Source: an uncultured Prolixibacteraceae bacterium
Lineage (GTDB): Bacteria; Bacteroidota; Bacteroidia; Bacteroidales; Prolixibacteraceae
DNA length: 64,000 bases
Direction: 5' to 3'
NCBI GenBank assembly: GCA_937915865.1
Contig: CALGIG010000011.1
Location: 133,513-197,512, forward strand
Every line of letters starts with the position of its first letter. Within the stretch, counting starts at the first letter, position 1. The notes under the pieces are model-generated. The model made no database searches. It was given only the letters and a program-made list of their open reading frames with translations, and was not told the DNA's origin. Of the stretch, positions 36,094-45,186 are shown one piece after another. The translations under genes were made by a program, and so were the position numbers.

Positions 36094-36498
36094 TTACATA
36101 GCATCGTAAACTACAACTTTTGTCCAGAGATGCTGACAATCTTCAATAAATTTTAGGTGAATCGGATGTGTTTGATAAATATCCTGATCTTCCTTGTTCC
36201 TGAAAAATGCCATATAAGAATAGGTAAACGAATCGTCAACAACTTCGCGGGATGACTCAACCGGTCGACCAATGTGGTACGACTGAATCTGTGGAACTTT
36301 TACCAAATCGGCCAATCCTTTTTCAAATGTTTTTCTTTCATCCATGTTTTCAGGCTCTTTTAACCAGAAAAATACGTGGTGAACAAATGTATTTTGTATC
36401 GGAGCTTCACTTGCAATTACAGCGTTGGATACTGTTATTAAACTGGTTGCAGCCATGCTGGCTGCAATTTTAGCTACAAAATCTCTTCTGTTTTCCAT
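36094..36498 (-). CDS. Exported Dabb (stress-responsive alpha/beta barrel) protein
   Basis: A 134-residue protein: residues 1-30 are a twin-arginine-like signal (MENRRDFVAKIAASMAA), then a Dabb domain with FVHHVFFWLKEPENMDER, VESSREVVDDSFTYSYMAFF and a late HPIHLKFIEDCQHLW. Dabb domains form dimeric ferredoxin-like barrels; most are cytoplasmic, so the export signal is of note. No enzyme activity can be assigned. It starts five bases after the kdsA stop and is clearly co-transcribed with it. Confidence 0.82.
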   Translation of the reverse strand: MENRRDFVAKIAASMAATSLITVSNAVIASEAPIQNTFVHHVFFWLKEPENMDERKTFEKGLADLVKVPQIQSYHIGRPVESSREVVDDSFTYSYMAFFRNKEDQDIYQTHPIHLKFIEDCQHLWTKVVVYDAM

Positions 36499-36503
36499 CG
36501 AAA

Positions 36504-37310
36504 TTAAAATGTTTTTACAACCTGTCTGAGTTGAACAAGCCTGGTTAAAAGTCCTTCAAGTAAATCGAGCCGCAACATATTAGCACCATCTGATTTTGCA
36601 TTAGCAGGATCGGGATGAGTTTCAATGAAAATACCGTCAACGCCAACAGCTATTCCTGCGCGGGCAATTGTTTCAATTAATTGCGGCTGGCCTCCGGTAA
36701 CTCCAGTTGCCTGGTTGGGCTGTTGTAACGAATGAGTTATATCCAATATCACGGGACAACCATTTTTTTGCATTTCGGGAATGCCTCGATAATCTACGAT
36801 TAAATCGTGATAACCGAAAGTCGATCCTCTTTCGGTCAAAAAAACATTATTGTTACCACTTTCCCGAACTTTGTTGACTGCAAATTTCATGGCTTCAGCA
36901 GAAAGAAATTGTCCTTTTTTTATATTAACAGCTTTTCCTGTTTCGGCAGCAGCAATCAATATGTCGGTTTGTCGACATAAAAATGCCGGAATTTGCAGCA
37001 TATCAACATATTCTGCAGCCATGGCAGCTTCGTTAGCTGCATGAATATCAGTCACCGTAGGTATATCAAAGGTTTCGCTTACTTTTCTGAGAATTTTTAA
37101 GGCTTTTTCGTCACCTATTCCAGCAAATGAATCTAATCTGGATCGATTGGCTTTACGGTACGACCCCTTGAAAATGTATGAAATTTGTAATTTATTGGTA
37201 ATCTCAACAATTTTTTCAGCTATTTCAAGTGCCATTTGTTCTCCTTCAATAGCACATGGGCCAGCCAAAAGAAGAAAATTTGAGTCTTCGAATTTTAGTC
37301 CAGGAATCAT
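36504..37310 (-). CDS. kdsA: 3-deoxy-D-manno-octulosonate 8-phosphate synthase
   Basis: Condenses phosphoenolpyruvate and arabinose 5-phosphate in the first step to Kdo, the inner sugar of lipopolysaccharide. The 268-residue protein has LLLAGPCAIEGE with Cys19, where the metal-independent E. coli-type enzyme has Asn, so this is the metal-dependent class. Other motifs: KGSYRKANRSRLDSF, IPAFLCRQTDIL, NIKKGQFLS, LTERGSTFGYHDLIVD and ETHPDPANAKSDG. All substrate-binding blocks are intact. Confidence 0.95.
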   Translation of the reverse strand: MIPGLKFEDSNFLLLAGPCAIEGEQMALEIAEKIVEITNKLQISYIFKGSYRKANRSRLDSFAGIGDEKALKILRKVSETFDIPTVTDIHAANEAAMAAEYVDMLQIPAFLCRQTDILIAAAETGKAVNIKKGQFLSAEAMKFAVNKVRESGNNNVFLTERGSTFGYHDLIVDYRGIPEMQKNGCPVILDITHSLQQPNQATGVTGGQPQLIETIARAGIAVGVDGIFIETHPDPANAKSDGANMLRLDLLEGLLTRLVQLRQVVKTF

Positions 37311-37357
37311 TGTGTTTTATTTTTCACGAAGATAATTTATTTTGTTCCAACCAATAC

Positions 37358-37403
37358 AAAAAAACCGGAAACCTTACTATTTCAATCAGGTTTCCGGTTT
37401 TTT
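37358..37403. terminator. Strong hairpin terminator between DUF2490 gene and kdsA
   Basis: Perfect stem AAAACCGGAAACCT (37361-37374) / AGGTTTCCGGTTTT (37388-37401), flanked by A and T runs, so it works on both strands. It ends the VTC/DUF4956/DUF2490 operon on the minus strand. Confidence 0.9.
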
Positions 37404-37420
37404 ATCTTAATACAATTTTG

Positions 37421-38080
37421 TCAAAATTTAAAGCTATAACCTATGCCAATAATATTAATACTTTCTTTATCTGTCTCAGTGTAATCCTGAAGCCTGTAAA
37501 ATAAACCAACTTCATTTTTATTATTTATTGTGTAGTCTAAACCAGTTGTATATCTGTATTTTGTAATTTCTTTGGCATCGAGGTCGTGGAATGCTTCGAT
37601 TGAGAAATAAGGTATAAATTTGCAATTTTTAATATCATATTCAACTTTTGCTCTGTATCGGAAAAATGATTTTTCGTCGTCAGAAATATCATTAAAAATG
37701 CTTTTTGTGTAGCGTAATCGAAAAGCAAAGTTGAACCTATTTATGGAAAACCCGGTTTTAGCGTCAAAGGCTAGCCTGTTTAACTCAACTTGACCTTTAT
37801 AAGCTCCGGAACTTTTTTTATAATCCCATTCTTTCTCATATCTGTAATATGTCGCTAAACTCAGATATTTGTGTACTTTATAAGAAAATCCTCCCTCCAG
37901 AATATATGCATCCATTCTGTAATCGTTTAATAACCTTAATTCTGGATTGAATTCTATCTTCAGGTTTTTTACAATTTTTTTACTAAATTCCAATTCGGCC
38001 CATGTTGAAGGTCCAGATTCGGCAAAACCAGCAAAATATATTAAAATGGCTGAAATAAAGAGTAATATTTTGGTCTTCAT
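37421..38080 (-). CDS. DUF2490 outer-membrane protein
   Basis: A 219-residue protein with a signal peptide (about 1-20) followed by alternating strands that read as a small beta-barrel: WAELEFSKKIVKNLKIEFNPELRL, then LSLATYYRYEKEWD, RLAFDAKTGFSINRFNFAFRLRY, ending IGIGYSFKF with a C-terminal Phe. This matches DUF2490 proteins. It is the last gene of the operon with a VTC-type polymerase and DUF4956 protein, ten bases after the latter. Function unknown. Confidence 0.78.
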   Translation of the reverse strand: MKTKILLFISAILIYFAGFAESGPSTWAELEFSKKIVKNLKIEFNPELRLLNDYRMDAYILEGGFSYKVHKYLSLATYYRYEKEWDYKKSSGAYKGQVELNRLAFDAKTGFSINRFNFAFRLRYTKSIFNDISDDEKSFFRYRAKVEYDIKNCKFIPYFSIEAFHDLDAKEITKYRYTTGLDYTINNKNEVGLFYRLQDYTETDKESINIIGIGYSFKF

Positions 38081-38090
38081 ATATTAAAGC

Positions 38091-38750
38091 TTATTTTTTC
38101 CCGTTAAGATCGAAAAAGATGTTGATATATGCTACATCACGCAGAAAATCAATACGTTCAATTTGAAATCGTTTTACATTTTTACCTGTTCGTTGCTTTA
38201 AATCGGCTAATAATTCTTCTTCTTTTCCGGCTTGAACATTTTCAATCTTTTCATAAAGTACAGTATACATGATTTCCTGGCGTAAATTCAAAATCTTTTC
38301 CAAAATATACAATAAACCAACAATCAGAAAATTTGTGAGCAATAATTCAGCATAACTGATTTTTTTGTTGGCCAATGCATTGATTACCGAAACTACGATT
38401 ACAACAAACAAATAAGTCATTTCCTTAATTGGTATTGAATCAGTACGATACCTGATAATGCTAAAAACTGCAAAAAGTCCTAACGCAAAGCCCATTTCCA
38501 TTTTTACATTTGCCAAAAGAAAACATAAAAGAAAAATGAGTATACTTACAGCTATAAAGCTAAAATAGAAATCTTTACGTCGACTATTTTTAGCATATAA
38601 ACCAATTACAATAGCCAGAATTACCAAAAGATTCATAGAAAATCTCACTATAAGCGACACAAAGTCTTCCGGGTTTATGAGTTTCATTCCTAGAAATTTT
38701 AGTTCTTCGGAGTCGGCAATAACCAGTAGGAGGGAGTGTAATGATAGCAT
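38091..38750 (-). CDS. DUF4956 membrane protein
   Basis: A 219-residue inner-membrane protein with about four membrane segments between residues 30 and 150 and a cytoplasmic C-terminal domain of about 70 residues. The hallmark is GLFAVFSIIRYRTDSIPIKEMTYLF. Proteins of this family are often encoded next to VTC-type polyphosphate polymerases, as here, where the VTC gene ends six bases upstream. A role as the membrane partner of that polymerase is likely but not shown. Confidence 0.85.
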   Translation of the reverse strand: MLSLHSLLLVIADSEELKFLGMKLINPEDFVSLIVRFSMNLLVILAIVIGLYAKNSRRKDFYFSFIAVSILIFLLCFLLANVKMEMGFALGLFAVFSIIRYRTDSIPIKEMTYLFVVIVVSVINALANKKISYAELLLTNFLIVGLLYILEKILNLRQEIMYTVLYEKIENVQAGKEEELLADLKQRTGKNVKRFQIERIDFLRDVAYINIFFDLNGKK

Positions 38751-38756
38751 GGCTGT

Positions 38757-39506
38757 TTAATTTAAATATTGTTTTTTTATTTTTAATAGCTGTGGTTTGA
38801 AGTTGTTCTTTTTTATCTCATCGAGTAATGATCGCCCGATACAATACTTACTAAATCCTTGATCTTCTACTTTATAAGCTTTTAATATTTTTACAAAAGT
38901 AGCGTTCTCATTAGCTTTGTCTTGTTTTACTTCAACAATGACCAGGTTGTCCAATGTTACTTCACCATTTTCATTTTTAAATCCGGGTGCAAAATCAATC
39001 GTTACTCGTTCTGTGAAATTATGATTCACTAGAGTTATTCTTTTGAAAGAGTTAATTATTTTAGGGTAAAGTTGTTCGCTTGAAAATGGTGAGAACTTTT
39101 CAATAAAACTTGATTCTATTTCGTTGAACGATGCATTAAAAGAAGGGCGTTTAATCCGATCTTTTATGGTACGGCCTTTATTGTTTTTGTATTTGATTTC
39201 CAAATAACTAGTACCTGTTTGGTTGTACCTTCTCTCCCGAATTTTATACCGGTTAAGTTTTCCGTTATGGTGGCACAGGTACATTTGGTTATCAAGTGTG
39301 TCGTAGTAGGTGTTGTAATAATTGAATACCGATATACCATCAATTTCAAGGGCAGAATAATGATCTCGTAATGCCGCAAAAATTGTCGGGGCAAGTTTTA
39401 TATGAAAACAGAATTTAATGTCTGTACGGTTCATTAATTCGACCCTTTCTAAATCGGCTAACGATACCTTTGCAAATTGATTTATGATTTCTTGTATGTG
39501 GTTCAT
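38757..39506 (-). CDS. VTC-domain polyphosphate polymerase-like protein
   Basis: A 249-residue protein of the VTC (CYTH-like tunnel) fold, which in yeast Vtc4 makes polyphosphate from ATP. Basic residues expected to line the tunnel are present: Lys31 in NRTDIKF, the KIRERRY block (about 88-94), LEIKYKNNKGRTIKDR, and a late VIVEVK with Glu and Lys. No membrane segment. It starts a three-gene operon with DUF4956 and DUF2490 proteins, so the product could be made at the inner membrane. Real substrate and product are not shown by sequence. Confidence 0.82.
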   Translation of the reverse strand: MNHIQEIINQFAKVSLADLERVELMNRTDIKFCFHIKLAPTIFAALRDHYSALEIDGISVFNYYNTYYDTLDNQMYLCHHNGKLNRYKIRERRYNQTGTSYLEIKYKNNKGRTIKDRIKRPSFNASFNEIESSFIEKFSPFSSEQLYPKIINSFKRITLVNHNFTERVTIDFAPGFKNENGEVTLDNLVIVEVKQDKANENATFVKILKAYKVEDQGFSKYCIGRSLLDEIKKNNFKPQLLKIKKQYLN

Positions 39507-39754
39507 AGGTTTTTACGAATGTTAGAGTCTTCGAAACTAATCATTTTCTAACTCAGTTTTTAATTATATTTTAATAGAAATTCTAATTTTCAATGATTCA
39601 GAATAACGATTTTAACCATTTTGCAATAATTCCGATGGAGATAGTTATTACCCTACTTTTCAGCTGTAATTATTTTTACCTGGAAAGTTGTAACGGTTAA
39701 AAATTACGAATAATTTAGTTCGACAACTAATTGTATATTAGTTGATAACAGGAT

Positions 39755-41038
39755 TTATTTTCCGTATCGTTTTCCCCAAAGAGTTTTTAACCGTTCCAGT
39801 ATTTTCACTTCTTGAGGATTGTTTTGAGGAGTATAAAAACGTTTATCTTTTATTTCTTTGGGAAGGAAATCTTGTTCAATGAAGTTATTTTCGTAGGAAT
39901 GAGCGTATTTATAATCTTTTGCATATCCTAGTTCCTTCATGAGCTTGGTTGGTGCATTACGTATATGCAAGGGAACAGGTAGATTACCCGTTGATTTGAC
40001 TAAAGCTAAAGCTTCGTCAATGGCCATATAAGCCGAATTACTTTTAGGCGATGTTGCCAGGTAAATAGCACATTGCGAAAGAATTATCCTGGCTTCAGGA
40101 TAACCAATTTTATGCACTGCATCAAATGTGCTTTGAGCTAAAAGTAATGCATTCGGATTTGCCAGGCCAATATCTTCAGCTGCAAGAATCAGCATTCGCC
40201 GGGCAATAAATTTAATATCCTCACCGCCTTCAATCATTCGGGCTAGCCAGTAAACGGCAGCATCTGGATCACTTCCACGCATACTTTTGATAAACGCCGA
40301 AATAATATCATAGTGCATTTCGCCATTTTTATCGTACATGGCCATGTTATTCTGAAGCCTATCGATCACTAATTCGTTGGTAATCACTGTTTCTTCATTT
40401 TCATCAGCATTAATAACCAATTCAAGTACATTGAGCAGTTTGCGTGCATCTCCACCGGAGAACCGTAGCAGAGCTTCGTTTTCTTTAAGTTCTACCTTTC
40501 TTGTTTTTAGGTACGAGTCTTTGGTTAATGCCATTTCAACTATTTTCAGCAAATCACTTTTTTCGAGATGTTTCAAAACGTATACCTGACATCTTGATAG
40601 GAGTGGCGAAATGACCTCAAAAGATGGATTTTCAGTAGTAGCGCCAATTAATGTTACAACGCCCTGCTCAACAGCCCCTAAAAGTGAATCCTGCTGCGAT
40701 TTACTGAACCGGTGAATTTCGTCGATGAATAATATAGGGTTAGGCTGATTAAAAAACTGGGTTCGTTGCGCCTTTTCAATAACATCGCGTACATCTTTTA
40801 CCCCCGAGTTAATAGCGCTTAGTGTATAAAATGGGCGGTTCAGCGTATTGGCAATTATTTTGGCAAGTGTGGTTTTTCCAACACCAGGAGGGCCCCAAAG
40901 CAAAAAAGAGGATATTTTGCCTGATTCAATCATTTTGCGCAAAACAGCTCCTTCTCCAATTAAGTGTTCCTGCCCGATGTAATCATCGAGAGTAGTAGGG
41001 CGTAGACGTTCGGCAAGTGGTTGATTTGCAAATGACAT
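39755..41038 (-). CDS. rarA: Replication-associated recombination protein A (RarA/MgsA AAA+ ATPase)
   Basis: A clamp-loader-like ATPase acting at stalled forks. The 427-residue protein has Walker A GPPGVGKT (49-56), Walker B FIDEIHRF (Asp106, Glu107), sensor 1 GATTENPSFEV, the arginine-finger region LLSRCQVYVL, and the C-terminal tetramerisation part with RGSDPDAAVYWLARM and YPEARIILSQ. Length is standard. It follows a TPR gene by 34 bases on the same strand. Confidence 0.95.
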   Translation of the reverse strand: MSFANQPLAERLRPTTLDDYIGQEHLIGEGAVLRKMIESGKISSFLLWGPPGVGKTTLAKIIANTLNRPFYTLSAINSGVKDVRDVIEKAQRTQFFNQPNPILFIDEIHRFSKSQQDSLLGAVEQGVVTLIGATTENPSFEVISPLLSRCQVYVLKHLEKSDLLKIVEMALTKDSYLKTRKVELKENEALLRFSGGDARKLLNVLELVINADENEETVITNELVIDRLQNNMAMYDKNGEMHYDIISAFIKSMRGSDPDAAVYWLARMIEGGEDIKFIARRMLILAAEDIGLANPNALLLAQSTFDAVHKIGYPEARIILSQCAIYLATSPKSNSAYMAIDEALALVKSTGNLPVPLHIRNAPTKLMKELGYAKDYKYAHSYENNFIEQDFLPKEIKDKRFYTPQNNPQEVKILERLKTLWGKRYGK

Positions 41039-41072
41039 TTCCGAAAATATTTTTCAGTAAAACAAAGATACA

Positions 41073-43034
41073 TTAATTGCAGTACCTTTTAATGATGTTA
41101 TAGGCATCTTGAATGCCTAGTTCTCCAGCTTTACTTAAATCCATAGCGCCACCATCAACATCATCGAGGTAAATACGTGTTAATCCCCTGTTAAAATAAG
41201 CTTCAGCAAAATCTTTTTCAATATCAATGGCCTTATTCAAATCGGCAAGAGCGCCTTGGTAATCGTGGATTTTACATTTAACGTATGCCATGTTAAAATA
41301 GGCGTACGGAAACTGGGCGTTAATTTGAAGGCATTTAGAGAAATCGTTAATCACATCGGTATAATCGGCTAACATTGATGAAGAGCTGTTGTCTTTTTGA
41401 TTTAAGCCTGTATTAAGCTGAATTTGAAGTAAATCAGAGTTCATATTTGCTTTTTCAAGCAATTCATTCATTTTCATACGGCAGTTGGCTCTCGCAAAGT
41501 AAATAAGAGCATTACTTCCGTTCAAATCAATTGCTTTTTGTAAATCCGTTATTGTTTTGTTGTAATCTTCTATTAAACAATAGAAGATGCTTCTGCTCAA
41601 GAAGTTAAGGCTTTCTTTAGCATTTTTTGCAATCTTCTCGTCGAAATACAGGATGTTATTTTTATAATAGTCTTTCTGATCGATGCCTGCTTTATTAATA
41701 ATATTAATCATCGGGTTGTAATTGTTGAAATTATTAATAGCCTCAAGATCAGAATTATAATATTGTATTGGAGAATATTCATCCGAATTTTTATCGAGCG
41801 ATGACAAAACAAAAATGGGTTGAAGATCGATAATGATATTTTTATTCTGCACCAGCCCGTCGTCAACTTTTTCATTTTTCGATGTTGGTAAATTCCTGGT
41901 ATCAGCCAGAGAAAGGCGATATCTGCGACGGTCTCTTTCTTCTTTGGTCTCTTTTTTGGGTTCCAGTACTTGTTCGTTTTTCTTGATTGAGTCGGTTTGC
42001 TGTACTGGTGGATTTGTGTTTTGAGCTATTAAATTTTGGGTTGGTGGCGTTGATTGTGTTGGACTCTGTGATTGTTGCTGATTTTTCTGTCCTTGTTGGT
42101 TTGCTTTTTTCTTAGCTTGAGCTAATGAGTTGTAATCTATTTCTTTAGGGTTGAATGCAAATTTAGGATCGAGTTTGGCAGCTGTGGCATAATCTTGCTC
42201 AAATCCAGGAATTTTCAGATTTTCTTTCGCAATCCCTCGGTTCATATAAGCATTTGCCATTGTCGGATCGAGTTGCAATGCCATATTATAATCGTTGATA
42301 GCCCCTTTAAAATCCTCTAATTTTTGTTTCACTATACCACGGTTATTAAAAGAATATGCACTTTGCGGATCAAGTTTAATACATTGATCAAAGTCGCGTA
42401 GGGCAGAAGCATAGTCATTCAATTCAAATCGTGCTAATCCTCTAAGCAAGTATGCATTGGCATAATGAGGCCTTATTATAATGGCTTGATTCAAATCTTT
42501 AATTGCTCCTTTTATATCATTTTTCATTAACAGAGCATTGCTTCTGTTGATGTAACTATTTGTAAATTTGGGGTTTATTTCAAGAGCTTTTGAATAATCA
42601 GCAATAGCCCCGTCGATGTCTTTCATCGAAATTTTGGCAATACCTCTATTGTTGTAAATGTTGGCATCGCGTGGGTTAAGTTCTACTGCACGATTGTAAT
42701 CGGTAATTGATTTAGCGTAATCATTAATCTGGAGGTAAGCCAACCCACGGTACATATATGCCTCAGGGTAATATGGTTTTATTTCGACAGCTTTATCATA
42801 ATCTTTTATGGCGCCTCTAAAATCTTCGAGCTGATGCTTTGCAAGGCCCCGATAATAATACGGTTCGGGAAGATGTGGTTTAAAACGAATGACAATATTA
42901 AAATTCTCAATTGCACCAACGTAATTGCCAATCTGTATACGGGTTTCTCCAACCCGCATGTAGTAGTCGATATTTAACTGGCTGAATGCCAGATTCGAAC
43001 ATAAAACTAGTAGTAAAAATATTTGTTTTTTCAT
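41073..43034 (-). CDS. Exported tetratricopeptide-repeat protein
   Basis: A 653-residue protein from ATG 43034 (an upstream start would put eight residues before the signal). Signal peptide about 1-18. About eight TPR units of 34 residues follow (residues ~25-290), each with the A..DY..A and YNNRG patterns. Then comes a Gln/Pro/Thr-rich linker (about 310-350), a charged stretch, a region with no match, and three further TPRs at the C-terminus. It acts as a protein-binding scaffold in the periplasm; the partner is unknown. rarA lies downstream, perhaps by read-through. Confidence 0.85.
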   Translation of the reverse strand: MKKQIFLLLVLCSNLAFSQLNIDYYMRVGETRIQIGNYVGAIENFNIVIRFKPHLPEPYYYRGLAKHQLEDFRGAIKDYDKAVEIKPYYPEAYMYRGLAYLQINDYAKSITDYNRAVELNPRDANIYNNRGIAKISMKDIDGAIADYSKALEINPKFTNSYINRSNALLMKNDIKGAIKDLNQAIIIRPHYANAYLLRGLARFELNDYASALRDFDQCIKLDPQSAYSFNNRGIVKQKLEDFKGAINDYNMALQLDPTMANAYMNRGIAKENLKIPGFEQDYATAAKLDPKFAFNPKEIDYNSLAQAKKKANQQGQKNQQQSQSPTQSTPPTQNLIAQNTNPPVQQTDSIKKNEQVLEPKKETKEERDRRRYRLSLADTRNLPTSKNEKVDDGLVQNKNIIIDLQPIFVLSSLDKNSDEYSPIQYYNSDLEAINNFNNYNPMINIINKAGIDQKDYYKNNILYFDEKIAKNAKESLNFLSRSIFYCLIEDYNKTITDLQKAIDLNGSNALIYFARANCRMKMNELLEKANMNSDLLQIQLNTGLNQKDNSSSSMLADYTDVINDFSKCLQINAQFPYAYFNMAYVKCKIHDYQGALADLNKAIDIEKDFAEAYFNRGLTRIYLDDVDGGAMDLSKAGELGIQDAYNIIKRYCN

Positions 43035-43202
43035 CGAGGTGCAATTTATATATACCAAAAATAATATTTTACCCCGATTCTGTTTTTTTAAGAATTTTAA
43101 TATTTTTTTGGTTTGGTTAACTTCGCTTTAGATTCTTTTTTTCAATCTGACCATTTCTGAGTTTGTTAATAATTTGATTATAAATAATTTAATTGATTTT
43201 AT

Positions 43203-43772
43203 ATGGAAAACAGATGTAGTTGGGCTACTAGTAGTGAAATCTACTCGGACTATCACGATAAAGAATGGGGAAAACAATTACACGACGATCAAAAGTTATT
43301 TGAATTCCTGATACTGGAAGGAATGCAGGCTGGTTTAAGCTGGATAACTATTTTGAAGAAACGGGAAGCTTTTCGGAAAGCTTTTGATGATTTTATTGCA
43401 CAGAAAGTTGCAGCTTATGATGCAATTAAAGTAGAAGAATTGATGAATAACTCTGGAATTATTCGTAATCGGATGAAAATTGAAGCAGCAGTGAATAATG
43501 CTCAACGTTTTCTCGAAATTGTTGCCGAATTTGGAAGTTTTGACACGTATATCTGGGGTTTTGTTGATTACAAACCCATTGTAAATCATTGGAATCAATT
43601 ATCTGAAATTCCTGCTAAAACTGAACTTTCGGATAGAATTAGCACTGATTTAAAGAAACGGGGATTTAAATTTGTTGGATCAACAGTTGTTTATTCCCAC
43701 ATGCAAGCAACAGGGATGGTAAACGATCATTTGGTGAGTTGTTTTTGCCATCCAGAAAATAACGGACAATAA
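43203..43772 (+). CDS. tag: DNA-3-methyladenine glycosylase I
   Basis: Removes 3-methyladenine from alkylated DNA. A 189-residue HhH-type glycosylase with CSWA at the N-terminus and YHDKEWGKQLHDDQKLFEFL, then EGMQAGLSWITILKKREAFR (catalytic pocket Glu and Trp), GFKFVGSTVVYSHMQATGMVNDH and a final CFCH. The zinc ligands (Cys near the start, His of YHD, His and Cys near the end) are all present. Confidence 0.95.
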   Translation: MENRCSWATSSEIYSDYHDKEWGKQLHDDQKLFEFLILEGMQAGLSWITILKKREAFRKAFDDFIAQKVAAYDAIKVEELMNNSGIIRNRMKIEAAVNNAQRFLEIVAEFGSFDTYIWGFVDYKPIVNHWNQLSEIPAKTELSDRISTDLKKRGFKFVGSTVVYSHMQATGMVNDHLVSCFCHPENNGQ

Positions 43773-43797
43773 ATAAGCTGGCTGTATATTAAATAAA

Positions 43798-43826
43798 AAA
43801 GGATAGATTGTAAAATCTACCCTTTC
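43798..43826 (+). terminator. Probable terminator of tag
   Basis: AAAGGATAGATT (43798-43809) pairs with AATCTACCCTTT (43814-43825) with one mismatch, loop GTAA. The T run is weak, and a C/T/A repeat tract begins right after. Confidence 0.55.
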
Positions 43827-43827
43827 T

Positions 43828-43886
43828 CTAAACCTAACTAAACCTAACTAAACTAACTAAACCAATAAAACTAATCAAACCTAACT
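43828..43886. repeat. Low-complexity CTAAACCTAA-type direct repeats
   Basis: Two perfect copies of AACCTAACTA (43831-43840, 43841-43850), then degenerating AACTAACTAA, CCAATAAAAC and CAAACCTAAC units. The plus strand has no G across the tract. Confidence 0.75.
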
Positions 43887-44036
43887 TATGAAATGTGATA
43901 ACAATACAAAGATAAGTCGACCTGACGAGATAAGTGTTAATCGAACATTAATTTTTGTGTTATAAAACATTAATTTGATTTTTATAATGTTTCGAGAGTG
44001 TTAATAGGAGGCTTTTATATACCGATATTCAACTAA

Positions 44037-44064
44037 AAAGGCCATCTGTAACCGGACAGCCTTT
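44037..44064 (-). terminator. Intrinsic terminator of tpiA
   Basis: On the minus strand AAAGGCTGTC pairs with GATGGCCTTT (ten pairs with wobbles), followed by a T run at 44039-44035. Confidence 0.75.
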
Positions 44065-44112
44065 CATTGACAATATATTTTGACTTTTTACTTTTACCTT
44101 GTGGCTAGGTTT

Positions 44113-44874
44113 TTAGTATGCAGTAATAATTCCTAAGAAATCCTCGGCTTTTAGTGATGCACCACCAATTAAACCACCGTCGATATCGGCTTGGGCAAAC
44201 AATTCTGGAGCGTTTTTAGCGTTGCAGCTCCCACCGTAAAGAATAGAAGTTTCATCAGCAACAGCTTTACCATATTTTTCGGCAATCAGGCCACGGATGA
44301 AAGCTAACATTTCCTGAGCTTGTTCGGTTGATGCAGTTACGCCTGTTCCAATAGCCCAGATTGGTTCATAAGCAATAGCCAGTTTACCGAATTCTTCAGC
44401 GCTTAACCGGAAGATAGTTTCTTCCAATTGAGTTTTAACGAAAGCATTTTGTTCGTTAGCTTGGCGAACTGATAAAGCTTCGCCGCAGCAATAGATAGGA
44501 GTTAGGCCGTTTGCCAAAGCCAAAGCAACTTTCTTGTTCAGAATTTGGCTGGTTTCGTTGTAATATTCTCTCCGTTCAGAGTGACCTAAAATAACGTATT
44601 GAGCGCCGGTTGATTTTACCATAGCAGCCGACACTTCGCCGGTGAAAGCACCTTTTGCTTCAGCAGCACAGTTTTGAGCAGCTACGCCGATGCGGTTGGT
44701 GTCAACAGCAGCAACAACGCTTGTGATGTGGGTGAAAGGGGTTCCAAGAACAACAACAACGTCTTTTGCATCGGTAGCTTTTGCAACGAGTTCGTTAACA
44801 GCTTTTGCTAATTCAACACCTTCCTGAACTGTAGTGTTACATTTCCAGTTTCCGGCAACAATTTTTTTTCTCAT
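44113..44874 (-). CDS. tpiA: Triosephosphate isomerase
   Basis: Interconverts dihydroxyacetone phosphate and glyceraldehyde 3-phosphate in glycolysis. The 253-residue TIM barrel has the substrate Lys in AGNWKCN, catalytic His in GHSERR, catalytic Glu in AYEPIWAIGTG, and the phosphate-binding ILYGGSCN and GLIGGASL. ATG 44874 is used; a TTG two codons earlier would give a slightly longer form. Codon use looks GC-richer than in neighbours, as expected for a highly expressed gene. Confidence 0.97.
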   Translation of the reverse strand: MRKKIVAGNWKCNTTVQEGVELAKAVNELVAKATDAKDVVVVLGTPFTHITSVVAAVDTNRIGVAAQNCAAEAKGAFTGEVSAAMVKSTGAQYVILGHSERREYYNETSQILNKKVALALANGLTPIYCCGEALSVRQANEQNAFVKTQLEETIFRLSAEEFGKLAIAYEPIWAIGTGVTASTEQAQEMLAFIRGLIAEKYGKAVADETSILYGGSCNAKNAPELFAQADIDGGLIGGASLKAEDFLGIITAY

Positions 44875-45186
44875 TATCAATGGTTTTAATAGTTTTTTTG
44901 AAAATTTTCACAAAAATAGGAAAAGGCTTGAGAACATCCTAACAGCCCTTGAAAAGGGTTGATTTTATTAACCAAAGTTTAAAGCGGGAACGCGTAGCGA
45001 TTTGAGGATTTGAAGATGTGGAAATTTGAGGATGTGAAAATAAATGGCTGATTGGTTATACGGCTAAACTGTTGAATGGCGTCTGGTTAATTTTTCAGAC
45101 AATTCAACAATTAAGCAATTTAACTAACTAGCAAATTTCAAACAGGAACTAAACCTGAGACTTGTATCTCGTGACCCGCAACATTT
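44875..45186. other. Intergenic region with imperfect TTTGAGGAT repeats
   Basis: No gene. At about 45000-45040 there are tandem-like units TTTGAGGATTTGAAGATGTG and TTTGAGGATGTGAA. Near 45166-45183 lies CTCGTGACCCGCAAC, whose ACCCGCAA resembles the arm at 9652-9659. These look like decayed intergenic repeats. The tpiA promoter should be at the left part. Confidence 0.4.

Noticed and set aside
43828..43886. CRISPR array
   Set aside because: Repeat units are about ten bases without spacers; no cas genes nearby.
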